Assembly (NCBI GenBank): GCA_006538405.1
Contig: BJKQ01000017.1
Location: 124,001-188,000 of the forward strand
Source: Hansfordia pulvinata
Lineage: Eukaryota > Ascomycota > Sordariomycetes > Xylariales
Reading direction: 5' to 3'
DNA length: 64,000 nt
Shown piece by piece: positions 37,380 through 48,619 of this stretch. Under the pieces are notes generated by a model, which did no database searches, had not been told where the DNA came from, and saw only the letters and a program-made list of their open reading frames with translations. Both the position numbers and the translations under genes were made by a program. The stretch's first letter is position 1, and the number at the start of each line of letters is the position of its first letter.

Positions 37380-40300
37380 ATAGAGTACACATGGACGCTC
37401 CGCGTGCTTTGTGATGATGCTTGAGCCTCAGAAGGAGACTCGGCAAGAATGGAAGAAAAGAAAAGGGTGGGAAGATAAACGCCCCGGCAGCCCTGTCCGC
37501 GCACTCCCCGACGCACTCATGCTTCATGGCCCAGCAAGCCGCATCGCCCAGGGTGCCTGACTACCGGAGAACAGCCGGCCAAGCCTTAGCAAACTCCTCT
37601 GATTGACTATTGACGTACCTAGGCCCAGCAAGCCAGCAAGCCAGCCAGACGGAGGTGCTACCCCAGACACGGCCGGCCAGTAGGTAGGGACCCTAAATAC
37701 TCGTACCCCTCCTATGTCATCATTGCTGGGGCGCCTCGGCCTCTTCCGAGTTGCTAGCTCGTGTTGGCAGGGGGTGGGCTGCTTCGGGCCCTGGACGCCT
37801 GTCTCACGTAGCGTCGAGCAAGTGATCACTGATCCAAGTTAGTGTTCCTTGGTTCTACAGCACCAGGATCCGTCGATGCCGATATGAGGCCTATCGTGGT
37901 TTTTGGGGGTCATCGATGGAGTTCACAGTCGCTATGGTCCGCTCTGCTGCTGCAAGCCATTTAATGATCCGATTAGGTCGGTTGCCCCCGGTTATTTTGT
38001 TTTTATCGCCGTGTCCTTCAGGCAGCGGGCAAGGCTACGGACGAGACTCGGAGGGCGCGGGTACGCCTAGTCCGTGATTTGGAAACCCCATCGCATCGTG
38101 TCGGGGCCCCTGCTTCCTATTCATCGACCACACAATGGGCACTGAATATTGGTCCCAGATGTCGCCAGATCTCGGCTTCCCCGCTACGACACCCCGCGGC
38201 GAAACAGCTATACCGCGCTTCTGCGTGGAGTTTCTGCTCATACCCCGATGGAGAGGGGACTCTAGCAAAAATGAAAAATAGAAGGGGGGAACAAAAAAAG
38301 GGGGGAGGGGGGGCGTGGTGACTACTCCTGCTAATACCTATACTACCACTACTACCACTACTACTACCTCTCTGGAAGAAGACAGAGGGTAAGAGAAGAG
38401 ACGGGAAATGGGGGAACTACCACGGGAATCGGAAGCGACCCCGTTGCTATTCCGGGCCTGTCACAGCCCTACAGCAGTCAGGTTCGCGAACCACGCCAGG
38501 CAACGCTCCCCTTCCCGCCCCCCTCCTCTCTCCGACGTCGTGTTGCCAACATCGTAAAGGTAACCGGCAAGTCGGGAGCTGCACACGTGTTTCTCCCCCG
38601 CCTGTCATCTAATATGATCGACGCGTGCGAGTGCGCGTGTGTTACCTGCCCTTGTTGCCCACTGGACGGACTCCGGGCCATCGAGAGGCGTGCGAGAGGA
38701 TCAGCTGATTCCCGCCTTTCCAGTGATATACGCGTATCTGACAGGGGCCGCGGCCGGCAACCGCAGAAGGGTCTTGCGTGGTTCGCGTCCTCAGAGTTGG
38801 TGGCCGGAACGACGGCTGATGTGAGGACGACGCCTGGTACGAACGAGTACTCGTCCGGGCCGCGGCGCCCGGCAAATAACATCCAGCTGCATGGGGTCTG
38901 TGGGCAGTGGTCTCCATGGTGCGGAGGTATGTATGTAGGCACTTGCGTGGCTGATGCCGCGACCTGTAAGATTCTGGACCGATCGGAATCTGGGATCTGA
39001 TGGGTGCGGAGGAGGGAGAAGAGCCCCTTCGGATAACGTACCCCCGCCCCGGACCCTGTTTCTGTCTATGGAGGTCTACATACCTTAGGTACGTACGTGT
39101 ACGTGTACGTGGACGTGGACGGGCTACATGTGGCTTAGGTACAGTATGAGGTCGGGTTCCCTACCTTACCTCGCTCTCGGGTCTTGTTGACCTGACAGTC
39201 GGTATCGGGCCAACCACGCCACAGCAGCCTCGAGCAGGGTGAACACTGAACAGCAGTACGTCTACGTACGTTAAATGTAGGTACCCAAATCAGTCCAGTT
39301 CCAGTCTTGAGCTTGCAGAGGGGGGACACACGCAGTATTCAATGTTGTCCCCCTCAAACAGCTCCATCCGCCGTTACCCTCGGAACACGCCAAAACCCAC
39401 CCTCACAAACAAAACACAACGCAGCGCGACACAGACAAACCCGCGATTGTGGCCCGAGCCCAACGCTGACTGCGGGGGATTCGGACCCGGGGTTGGTCAG
39501 CTTCTGTGCTACCGGGCTTGCCTGGTACCCAACCTGTCCGACCGATGACAGCCAACCAGACCGACGGCCTCGTCCCGAGGCCGGCTCCCTCGAGCAGACA
39601 GACTGGGACCGAACTGCGACTCGCTGGCACAGGCACAAACACAGACAGCCAGCGCCCCGGCCTGACTGTCTTCCCTCCCCCGGATCCGGGCGGCCACGAC
39701 ACTGAGAGGCTCAGAAACCCAGGGGGGGGGGGGGGTTTGAGGAGGAAGTCTGCATGGACGACTCAGCGGCTAAGGGCAGCTCCCGATCATGAACCGCCGG
39801 GCCAGTCCATCTTGACGTTGCACGATGCAGTCCGTGGGTCGCAACCGAGCCGGCAACCAGAGTCCCGACGTAACACAAAGGCCATTCAGACCACAGACCA
39901 GATGGGACAGACCCCCCCTCTCCTCCTGCGTCTGGCTTGGACGCGGGAGGGGGAGGGAGGGTATGAGGAGGAATTGCATTTAAACGCGGGCCTGCTCTGG
40001 CTGGCAGCAAGCCGGCCTGTCCGTCTGCAAGTCTGTTACGGAAGAAGAAGAAGAAGAAGGAAAAGGAGAAGAAGAAGCCAAGATTGCCTGCCCTTGCCTG
40101 CTGTGGCCTGTCCCTCTGTTAATTCATTCATCAACCCTGTTGTTTGTTTGTTTGTCTGTTCCCTGCCGCGCAGCACTCGGCCTCCCTGCCCCCCTCCCTC
40201 CCTTCTTCTCTCCAGGGCAGGCCCCCAGGGCCATCCGTTGTATACACATAGAACAAAGGGTCTCTGCAGAGCCATTCATTAGGAAGTAGAGACAACCCCC

Positions 40301-40639
40301 TCTGTATCCGGTCGGGGGGCAAGGCTATTTCTGTGCCCTGCCTCTTCTCGCCATCCTCATCGTCGCTGTCACCGCGCCATCACAGGCATCACCAGCAACT
40401 AACCACCGCGAACAACGACAACGACAACAACAAGAGCAGCAACTCGACTTTTGAAACCTGCTCGGCTCTGCCAGTTCCGCATTCGCCACGCCGCGCCACG
40501 CCACACCACGCCACGCATTGCCAGTCGCTCGTCTCAGAGAACAAGGCGACGAGACAAAGGCTCGGGTAATTTATTTTTATTTTCGCCACTCACGTGCGCC
40601 CTTCACCGACCGTCTACCACCGCTCAACGCGCGCGGAGA

Positions 40640-42502
40640 ATGGAACCTAGCGTCATGGGCGGCGACGCGGGAAAATGGCGCAGCGCGCCCAGATGGCGAG
40701 AGAAGCAGGCGCCGCCCACCCCGCCGCGCGCTTCACCGGAGCCCCACGAGGAGGCGCACGCGGTCTCGACCCCGACGGCGGCGACGACGACGACGAAGAA
40801 TACCAAGCCGGCGTCCCCAAGGACAGTCTCCCCCGTGCCGTCGCCAGAGACAATTTCGCCGGTTTCATCGCCAAAGACGACCGCGGCGGCCACGGAAAGC
40901 AACCACGTCTCCTTGGCAGACCTGAGAATCAGCGCATCGGCGGAAGACAAGTCTACCACGCCGCTGACGACGACAGTGACGACGAAGAAGAAGAAGACGT
41001 CGGCCAAGGAGGTTGAGGCTCAGACCAAGACAGCTGCGCCGGCAGATCCCAGGACGGCCACGCCAGCAGTCACCCCGGCAACACAGAGAGACACAACCGC
41101 GGCTCCCAAATCGACCACGCCGGCAGCGGCCAAGTCAACCGCGACTGCGGCTCCCAAGACGGCCACGCCCACAGCTCCCAAGTCAACCACAGAGGCAGCA
41201 AGGGCGGCCACATCGCTCGCGCCAGCAGCCAAGCTCACGGCGTCGACGACCGACCCGAGGAACACAACGACGACGACGACGACGAACACCATCACCCCAA
41301 ATACGAAACCCTCGCCCAGCCACCCGCAAAAGGCGTGGCAGGACTCGTGGCGCAAGCGCGGCGTGCCGACGCACACCTACCAGCACCGGGCCAAGGCGGC
41401 GTTCCGGCCGGACTCGCGGCCGCTCGACCGGCTGAACCACCTGCGCCCGGCCGAGGAGGAGGAAGGGCGCGACGCGGCGGCGATCGCCATGTCGCAGAAC
41501 CGCCGCATCTACATCGGCAACCTGGCCTACAGCGCCAAGCCGGACGTCCTCGAGCGCCTGCTGCGCGACAAGGGCTTGGGCTCGTTCGAGCAGATCCACA
41601 TCTCCATCGACTCCTTCTCGGGCCGCAACCCGGGCTACTGCTTCGTCGACTTCCCCGACTCGGAGGCCGCGTCCGAGGCCATCGAGCGGCTCCGGGGCCA
41701 GGTCCTGTGCCGCCGGGAGCTCAAGACGGGCGCCTGCGAGCCCAAGGGCCGGACGCTGGGCGGGCGGCGCACCGACTCGGAGGACAACTCGGCCTTCAAC
41801 CGCTGGGGCAACTGGAAGACGCAGGACGGCAGCGGCGAGGGGAGAGGGTGGGTCGGCCGCCCGCCGAACCAGGGCGAGCAGCCCAGCTCCGGGACCACGC
41901 TCAACCGCTTCGGCCAGCGCGAGAACTTTGAGGGCAAGAGGCTGCGCGTCGGCGGCCTGCCCCGCATGCACGACCAGGCGCTCAACTGGGACGAGATGAA
42001 GCACATTTTCCGCGAGTTTAAGATGTAGGTCCCAGTCTTCTTTCCTTTCATCCTTGTCTTTTTTTCTCCGGAATTTTATTCCTCTCTATCGAGAGAGAGA
42101 GAGTCTCTGGAACCCTTCTTCACAAGTCGGATTCCGAATTCTCAATCTGAGAGATGTTGTTGAGATATGACCCTGCCCAAACACACCCACACACACACAC
42201 ACAACTCTTATTCCTAGCTCGCTCATCAAGGGCGGTTTGGTTGACTGACCTGACGGACTGACACTCGCCAACAAAAACACAGGGAAGGATGCAGCAAGCG
42301 CGTGACGGCGCACGAGTCCAAGGCGGAAGCCGGCCACCACGGGCACCACGGCGGGCGGCACGACTTCTGCTTCGTCGACTTCGCGTCGCCCGCGCAGGCC
42401 GAGGCCGCCGCCAAGGCGTGCGACGGCGTCATGTTCCGCGGCGAGCGGATCCGAGTCTCGGTAGCCAAATGCACGCGCCGATTCAACCCGGAGCAGCAGT
42501 GA
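40640..42502 (+). CDS. RNA-binding protein with two RRM domains (534 aa in the simplest model)
   Basis: Exon 1 is 40640-42024 and exon 2 is 42283-42502, joined by a 258-nt intron (GTAGGT ... ACACAG) that splits the second RRM. The N-terminal half is Thr/Ala/Pro/Ser-rich and probably disordered. RRM1 is at about residues 287-365, with RNP2 RRIYIGNLAYS and RNP1-like NPGYCFVDFPDSE. RRM2 starts at about residue 433 (LRVGGLPRM) and includes RHDFCFVDFASPAQAEAA. Between them lies a Gly/Asn/Arg-rich linker. Such proteins bind RNA in nucleus, cytoplasm or mitochondria; the target is not deducible. The start at 40640 is the first ATG after a stop-free upstream stretch; a shorter start at the ATG near 41490, just before RRM1, is possible. 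The terminal TGA overlaps a possible splice donor (see 42499-42701). Confidence 0.85.
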
Positions 42503-42701
42503 GAAGGGGGAGAGGTGGTTGGGAATTGAGAAACGAGCAGAAAGAGCAAGAAACAGTCTCTCGTTTTCGATTCCTATTACCCCTAAACCCCCCTTTTTCT
42601 CTCTCTCCAGACATCCGATTTATTCCCCTTTCATTCTCTTGCTCCCTCATTGCTCTTTTATACTAACGCGTCTCTTGCTTTTTGTTCTTCTCTTTCTGCA
42701 G
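42499..42701 (+). other. Candidate alternative terminal intron overlapping the RRM stop codon
   Basis: The stop TGA (42500-42502) lies inside a good donor GTGAGA (42499-42504). Downstream is a perfect branch site TACTAAC (42661-42667), a pyrimidine tract and CAG (42699-42701). Splicing would remove the stop and extend the frame by about 48 residues to TAG at 42844-42846. Retention gives the shorter protein. Confidence 0.5.
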
Positions 42702-44116
42702 AGGTGTTATCTGGCTCCATCATTCATTGGTCCGAGGTTCGTATATCCTTTGCGAAGCCTGCCCTGTTCAAGTTCCAGACCCGGCGGTTGGGCTTGCTCT
42801 GTCTGTGCATGGAGGAGCTGACGATCGGTGTGGCGAGGCGATGTAGGTTTTTCTCCCGTGCCGGTCCGGAGTGACCGCTCTTCCCTGGCGCAGCTGGTCG
42901 ATTGGGCATGCCCCCTCATCAGCCCTGACTCTCGGGGGCCTTCCGAGCCAACCGCGACCAGACGTCCTAGACGCCGGGTCGGTAGACGACCCTGCTGGTG
43001 CGGGCGCTGGGTGGGGAGCTCCGGGGGTTCGTGGGAGCGCGCTTGAGCCGTGTGGGCGGCGTGCGGACCGTCGGCTGCGTCGAGCGAGGCAGGGCTGTTC
43101 CCTGGGCCGTGGATGGAGTCTTATTGTTGTTCTCGTTGTTGCTGCTGGCGTTGATGGAGTGGCGGTTTCTTGTTGCTTCCCCTGCGGATCCCTCGAGGCT
43201 TCCAGGGGGCTGCGGACGATTCTTTTGATTCTACCGAGTAAGGGACAAGGGGGGTTATAGCAGATAGCGAAAGACAGACAGACGGCACCAGAATGTGATA
43301 TTATTCAGCGCCGGCTCTTCGAAAGGAAGCGGCTGAGGAGCGTGCGGGGCCTCTCTTGTCTGCTTACGAGTGCGCGTGTGGGGATGGGAGGGAGGGTCTC
43401 TGACCTCATTGTCGTGAACACCCTTGCGAGGCTGAATGCTTTTCGCTCGGGCGGGATCCATCGCCAACCTTCAGCTCGGACCACGCCCCGGGATGAACAT
43501 TGCGATTTGGCTCTTGGCGTTGATGGGCCAAGTCGCTGGGCGACGGCGGGTGTATCTTCGTGCGCGGTATCAGTGACGAACCAGCCGAATTGCACTACCG
43601 GTTCTCGACATACCTGTGACCACACCCAGCGCCCACGACGTGCCCTGATTTCCGCGCCAGACGCGGCCTCGTCGATCAAAAAAGAGACAAAGACCAGCCC
43701 GGTTCTCTGAAGCGCAAAAAGCCACGCCAGACGACGTCTCTCCCAGCTCCCAGTTCCCCAGCTCGCGTCGGTCGTGCCTCGGCGATTAGCAAGCCGCAAC
43801 GAAGCGAGAAAGCCGGGTCTAACCAGACGACCGACCCTCAGTCGCTCGGCTCCGAAGCGAGCGAGAAAAGCTCTTCCCCTCTCTGTGAGCCCTCGTAGTT
43901 CCCAGTATTCCAAAGGAAGCGCAGCGCAGAGAGGGTCCCACAGCGACCCTTGGCGGTTGTTGACCTCATCGCGGCGGCGACGGTTTTGAGGTGGAGGGGG
44001 AGTGGAGTGGGGGACCTGACACTACTCCCACCCGGGTTAGCGCGCATCGCCAGACTTCCCCGATGGGGAAGTGCGTATCTCCAGAGCGCCGATGCGCACT
44101 ATCTCCGCGGCATCTG

Positions 44117-44121
44117 ATTGG
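44117..44121 (-). promoter_or_regulatory. Inverted CCAAT box
   Basis: ATTGG (reverse CCAAT) in TGATTGGCCG, about 460 bp upstream of the NmrA-like ATG; a common binding site of the fungal CCAAT-binding (HAP) complex. Confidence 0.4.
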
Positions 44122-44421
44122 CCGCGCGCTCTAACTCCGTTTGCCTACCTCCGTTTGAGCCCGCCCCCCTCCGAGCAAAACGCCGACCAGCCGGCCTGGC
44201 CCCTGGGATGCGCTCGGCGAAGGCGAATCTCGGGCGCGAGCAGGCGAGATGAGCGAGGGCTCGGGCAGCCCGGTGGGGAATCGTGGGACGTCGTAGAGTC
44301 ATAGATGGGGTTTGCTGCGTAATTGTGTTGAGAGTTGGGGGATGGGGGGGCATTGAGGTTGGCAAGGCGAGCGGTTTCTTCGTCGACCTCGATTTGTAAG
44401 AGGGGGGGAGAATCGAGGACA

Positions 44422-44427
44422 TATAAA
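44422..44427 (+). promoter_or_regulatory. TATA box of the NmrA-like gene
   Basis: TATAAA in ACATATAAAGAC, 156 bp upstream of the ATG at 44583, giving a plausible 5' UTR of about 100-130 nt. Confidence 0.6.
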
Positions 44428-44582
44428 GACTTGCGGTGATTCTCGGGTTTCACAGGATGTTCATCTCATCTCATACTCTGCCTCATCTCTGAAACGCAAA
44501 GGAAAGCCTCGCCATAACAAGCTTGAACTCGGAAAAAGTCGACTCTATTCCACTCCGCACCATCAACACACCACCTTGAACC

Positions 44583-45833
44583 ATGTCTGTGCCCAACTAC
44601 GTCCGAAAGGTCGCCATTGTCGGTGTAAGTAGCCCCAATATCAAGCGCCGGCCCCCTCTTCCGCACCCCCCTCCTCTCGAGCCTCGCTACATCATACACA
44701 TATCTAACTTCCGACCCTCGGTCCCACCCCTGCAGGCCGGCGGCACCGTGGGCAAGTACATTGCGCAGGAGCTGGTGCGCCGGGGCCGGCACGAGGTGAC
44801 GGCGATCAGCCGGGAGGGCAGCGCGAGCGCGGCGCCCGAGGGCGTCCGGGTGGCGCGCGTCGACTACGCGGACCGGTCCTCGCTGGCGGCCGCCCTGCGC
44901 GGCCACGACGCCCTGGTCATCACGCTGTCGACCTCGGCGCCCCGGGGCACGCAGGAGCTGCTGGCCGAGGCGGCGGCGGAGGCCCGGGTCGGCTTCGTGC
45001 TGCCCAACTGCTGGGGGCCCGACCAGCTGACGGACGAGGCGTACGGGCGGGACACCATGATGGGGCCCGCGGCCCGGTCGGTGGTCGAGCGCGTCGAGCA
45101 GCTGGGCCGCAGCTCCTGGGTCGCCGTGTCCACCGGGTTCTGGTACCAGCACAGCCTGGCGATCGCGGACGCGTACGGCATGGACTGGGCGGCCAAGAAG
45201 TTTACCTTTTTCGACGACGGGAGACAGCAGATGAGCCACATTGTGAGTACTTTTCTTCTCTCTCTCTCTCTCTTTTTGTTTCCAGTGTGAACTGGATACG
45301 GTCCTCCTCTCTCTCCACGACGAATCTCTCGCTGACATGAGGAACTACCTTCCTACCCCCAGACCTGGCCGCAAACCGGACGCGCCGTGGCGTCGCTGCT
45401 GTCGCTGCCCCTGGAGCCGGCGCGCGCCGGGGGCCCCAGCCTCAACGCGTACCGCAACCGGTCGGTCTACGTGGACTCGTTCCGGGCCAGCCAGCGCGAC
45501 ATGCTGGACTCGGTGCTGCGCGTGACGGGCGGGAAGGAGTCGGACTGGACGGTCGAGCGCGAGGGCGCCGCCGAGCGGTACGCCCGGGGGCTCGCGGGCC
45601 TGAAAGCCGGGGGCGGGCACGACAACTTCGTCCGGATGCTGTACGCGAGGACGTTCTACTACCAGCAGGGCGAGGGCGAGGGCGAGGGCGAGGGCGAGGG
45701 CGGCGGCAGCAGCGTCGCCGACTACGAGCACAAGCTGGACAACGCGGCGCTGGGCCTGGAGCGGGAGGACCTGGACGAGTGCACGAGGCTGACGATCGAG
45801 ATGCTGGAGAATGGGGGGTACAAGTACAACTGA
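44583..45833 (+). CDS. NmrA/isoflavone-reductase-like NAD(P)-binding protein (339 aa)
   Basis: Three exons: 44583-44624, 44736-45242 and 45363-45833; introns of 111 and 120 nt with GTAAGT and GTGAGT donors. The joined start VRKVAIVG-AGGTVGKYIAQE gives the Rossmann dinucleotide motif GxxGxxG, split exactly by intron 1. Further typical elements are TAISREGS (cofactor-selecting strand), HDALVITLST and RVGFVLPNCWGPD, followed by the family's substrate half. Members reduce small phenolic or ketone substrates or act as NAD(P) sensors; the substrate is unknown. Near the C-terminus a GEGEGEGEGEG stretch is encoded by a GAGGGC hexamer repeat (about 45669-45705), unusual for the fold and probably a surface-loop expansion. 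TATA and CCAAT elements lie upstream. Confidence 0.9.
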
Positions 45834-46267
45834 AGAGGCGTGGGTGGATGGGAGGCTGCCCAGCTGGTAGGCAGTGCTGTATAAACGCGATTTTCCGGGT
45901 TCATTGCCGAGTCCACGGGTGTGAGTGGATCTTGAGGGCCGTAGACGTGGGCTCCTTGAAGAGATGTCTTGATTCGAACTGCCTCTGACGAGAAGTAGAG
46001 ATGTGTTCCCGACACGAGGGGGCTTGACACATTTCTCACATGAGGATGGGAGCCAACGACCATATTGAAAAACGACACGGTGACCGTCATACGTGAATAC
46101 CTTACTTATTGAAGCCAGTGTCGATAGCGAAGCAAGACACTCTGCCACTGCAGTCATGCGACCCAACTCACACTTCCCCCAAAGACATTACTCTGCTGAC
46201 TTTCACGCCTAAATATAAATTTATTAAGAAAGGAATTTGAAAAAAAAAAAAAAAGGAAACAGCCAGG
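45834..46267. other. Convergent 3' intergenic region
   Basis: Holds the 3' ends of the NmrA-like gene (plus) and of the 175-aa gene (minus). A 14-nt A run near 46241-46254 lies by the minus-strand stop. No gene seen. Confidence 0.6.
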
Positions 46268-46795
46268 TCAAGGAGGAAACGCCCGCAGCGTGGCACCGAC
46301 GACATCGTCCGCCCCCGTGCAGAACAGCAACTTGGGCCCCTTGTCCCCCATCTCCTCCTCCTCCTCCCCCTCTCCACCTCTGCTGCTATCCCCCTTCGTT
46401 GTCGCCGCCGCCGCCGCCGCCCTCCGCCGGGCCACCTCGTCGACGCACGCCGCGACGACGCCCTCGAAAAGCCCCGTCAGCTCGGCGTGGCCCCGCACGC
46501 ACCAGCCCACCAGCACGCCGTCCCAGCGCCGCCCCCGCAGCGCCGCCCGCAGCGCCGCCAGCGTCGCCGCCGGGTTCGCCGGGTCCAGGTCGAAGCCGAC
46601 GTTGTCGAAGAAGCGCCCCCCTCCTGCTTGTTTTGCTGCCGCTGCTGCCGCGGAGGAGGAGGAGGAGGACGAGGATAATGATGATGATGATGATGACGAC
46701 CACTGCTCCTCGAGGACGGAGGCGATCGGGTGGCCCACCAGGTGCAGGGCGGCGGAGACCGTGAGGATGGAGATTTTGGTGGGAGGGGCTGGCAT
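46268..46795 (-). CDS. Conserved-looking fungal protein, function unknown (175 aa)
   Basis: Single exon, ATG 46795-46793 to TGA 46270-46268. It starts MPAPPTKISILTVSAALHLVG. A long Ser run and an Ala run (about residues 33-55) follow, encoded by AGC/TCC and GCA/GCG-type triplet repeats. The later part is regular: RRWDGVLVGWCVRGHAELTG, then an acidic Glu run, then KLLFCTGADDVVGATLRAFP at the C-terminus. This pattern matches uncharacterised small Pezizomycotina proteins; an enzymatic role is not evident. Low-complexity inserts look recently expanded. The GC-rich minus-strand frame is preferred over the overlapping plus frames because it has an ATG, a stop and an ordered C-terminal half. Confidence 0.65.
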   Translation of the reverse strand: MPAPPTKISILTVSAALHLVGHPIASVLEEQWSSSSSSSLSSSSSSSSAAAAAAKQAGGGRFFDNVGFDLDPANPAATLAALRAALRGRRWDGVLVGWCVRGHAELTGLFEGVVAACVDEVARRRAAAAAATTKGDSSRGGEGEEEEEMGDKGPKLLFCTGADDVVGATLRAFPP

Positions 46796-47823
46796 TTTTT
46801 CGTTCCGTTTGCTTTTCTCGGAAGATCGAGGGTTTGAGCCTGTTTGTGGATTTTGTATGCCGAGTATAGGTGTCTGGCTGTCCGAGTGTTGTTCAGGTCG
46901 TCTTGATCGTGCTGTATTGGGCTCGGGGGGGGGAGGGAGAAAAGGGGCGGAAGACTACCGTAATCAAGCATTCCTACCTACAGATAAAGCGCTGCTGGAT
47001 GGCACAGCTCGGCCGCGACCGGGGTTTATTTCGGCCTCGTCTGCCACCGTGGCCCCGGAGCACGGAGTACAGAGTCGCCGGAGAACGGGGTTCGCCGTGG
47101 CAGAGCCGCAGAGTAAAAGGGGGCTAACGTCGTGCTTAGGTAGGTAGGTTGGTTCAGGGCGGATCCGTCGGGCCCGGCTTACAACGAATACCACCGGCAG
47201 CTGCCAGCTGACCAATCTCGACGGAAATTGTTTGATTCGACTCGGCGATAGCAGGACTACGCCGATAAAGATGAGGACCAGTAGAAGAATGCCGAGTCAA
47301 GCTTCGCTGGTGATACCAAGCGCCTACAGTTTTAAACGCTTGGGTTTTCCAACGTTTTGACCCGGCCTGACAAGTCTAATGACCGTTTCAAACTGAAATG
47401 CCGGTTTACTCGTACGAACACTGAACACTCCCTTTCAACGGTCATCAGGTTGATTCCGCCTTGCTCGGAACGCAACGCTTGGCTCTCGTCGCTTTCTGCA
47501 TTTTGCGGAAGCCTGCCACGTGGCTCACGACCATTCACCATTCACCATGGCCATGGCGGGCCGTCGTTGTGTTTGTGCTTGCCAGCACCAGCGCAGCCCT
47601 CCGGCGCCCCGCCGCGGTGGCCACAACACACAGCCACCCCTAAGGCACTCGTATCGTACTTCGACTAGGTGCTCACCAGATCATGACCCTGCCTTTTCCC
47701 GCATCAAGAGGAAGGTATATAGTGCAGGCAACAAGCCGGCCGCTTCAATGTCCCTGGCTCTGCTCATGTGTCCAGGTCCACTACATTCATATCCCATCTC
47801 GTTAGGTCTTGCGTCCCAAGCCG
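46796..47823. other. Intergenic promoter region between two divergent genes
   Basis: Divergent promoters of the 175-aa gene (minus) and the membrane-protein gene (plus). There is a TATA box at 47715-47722. An upstream ATG at 47748 opens a frame that overlaps the main start and ends after it, so it could dampen translation. No gene supported. Confidence 0.55.
47715..47722 (+). promoter_or_regulatory. Possible TATA box of the membrane-protein gene
   Basis: GTATATAG about 105 bp upstream of the ATG at 47824. Confidence 0.45.
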
Positions 47824-48619
47824 ATGTCGCTGCCCGCCATGACGTTCCGGGGCCCTACGAGTATGAGTATGAGTAGTATGCTCCTGCTTTTCGCCACCGT
47901 CGCGCGTGCCCATCCCGTCCAATACAACGCGACGCTGCAAGGCACCCGCGATGTCTGCGTCTACCCTCTGAGCGGGGCCTACTGTCCCCTGTCCCGCGCC
48001 CTCTGCTACACCCTCCTGGTCGTCGCCTTCGTCGCGCTGCTGAACCCGAGGAGATGGCTGTTCCCGCTCCTGGGCATCCTGGCAGCCAACGTGCTGACTG
48101 CGAGCACGGCCTCCGTCCACGCCATCCTGCTCGCGCATCACCGCGGACAGGCTCTTTGGCTCGGGTTTGGGGAACCAACTTGCTTGCTTCACCATCGTTG
48201 GGATCTTTCTCATACCTCTGGTGATCACTTGTGGGTCGACACCACGGGGAGGGAGCCGCCCCTCGCGCCCCTTCAGAGCAGCAGCTGCTCTGAATTCCAC
48301 CAAGCGCCGGGCACCTTACATGGGCGCCTACCCTCTTTTCTTCGTCCCCGTCGTCGTTCTCAATGAGCTGTTTCTTGTTCGTGTCGGTGGCTTGCCAAAC
48401 GGTGAGCTGCCATACTCGGTCGACCAGTGGGGTGGCTGGGCTTCCGTCGGATTCGCTCTGGTGATCGTGGCGTACAAGCGATGGCACGACGTCAAGCACC
48501 GGGAAAAGCCGCCCCCACGCGGCCGCTCGTCATCGGAGACGGCACTGACTGGCCCCAGCAGCATCGCGCCGGTCCCGCCGGCTCGCACGCCCTGCCGAAA
48601 GTGCTGTCCCGAGTGCTGA
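47824..48619 (+). pseudogene. Multi-pass membrane protein of unknown family, apparent one-base frameshift
   Basis: The first frame (ATG 47824, alternative ATG 47839) gives a signal-like stretch (SSMLLLFATVARA), then an extracellular-type segment with Cys (DVCVYPLSGAYCPLSRALC) and hydrophobic helices (LCYTLLVVAFVALL, LFPLLGILAANVL). Near 48135-48150 coherence moves to the +1 frame: RITADRLFGSGLGNQLACF, then helix FTIVGIFLIPLVITCG, YPLFFVPVVVLNELFLV and WASVGFALVIVAY. It ends in a Pro/Ser/Cys-rich tail to TGA 48617-48619. No intron fits at the junction. Joined, the protein has about five hydrophobic segments in about 260 aa. It is either a pseudogene or a base missing or added in the assembly. 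Confidence 0.55.

Larger units (their letters stand above)
32986..40639. other. About 7.7 kb intergenic region without a supported gene
   Basis: Holds the promoter of the F-box/WD40 gene (left) and of the RRM gene (right). Long frames on both strands are random. Visible: C-rich runs at 35882-35903, CA tracts at 37064-37091 and 37330-37379, a G run near 39722, TACGAGTA/TACTCGTA words at 34868, 36175, 36780 and 37698, and TAGGTAC words near 34988 and 39087-39140. CT-rich and AG-rich tracts near 40039-40080 and 40340-40430 precede the RRM gene and may lie in its 5' UTR. Confidence 0.55.
42503..44582. other. Intergenic DNA, RRM 3' region and NmrA-like promoter
   Basis: No supported gene beyond the possible terminal exon of the RRM gene (42702-42846). 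Frames at 43305-43913 and 44145-44453 (minus) lack starts or domains. The right part carries a CCAAT box and a TATA box for the downstream gene. Confidence 0.55.

Noticed and set aside
41183..42004. 273-aa frame antisense to the RRM gene
   Set aside because: Shadow frame; the plus strand carries clear RRM motifs.
44145..44453. Minus-strand peptide with protein-like stretch in the NmrA-like promoter
   Set aside because: No ATG start, no splice signals, and it overlaps a TATA/CCAAT promoter; kept as noncoding.
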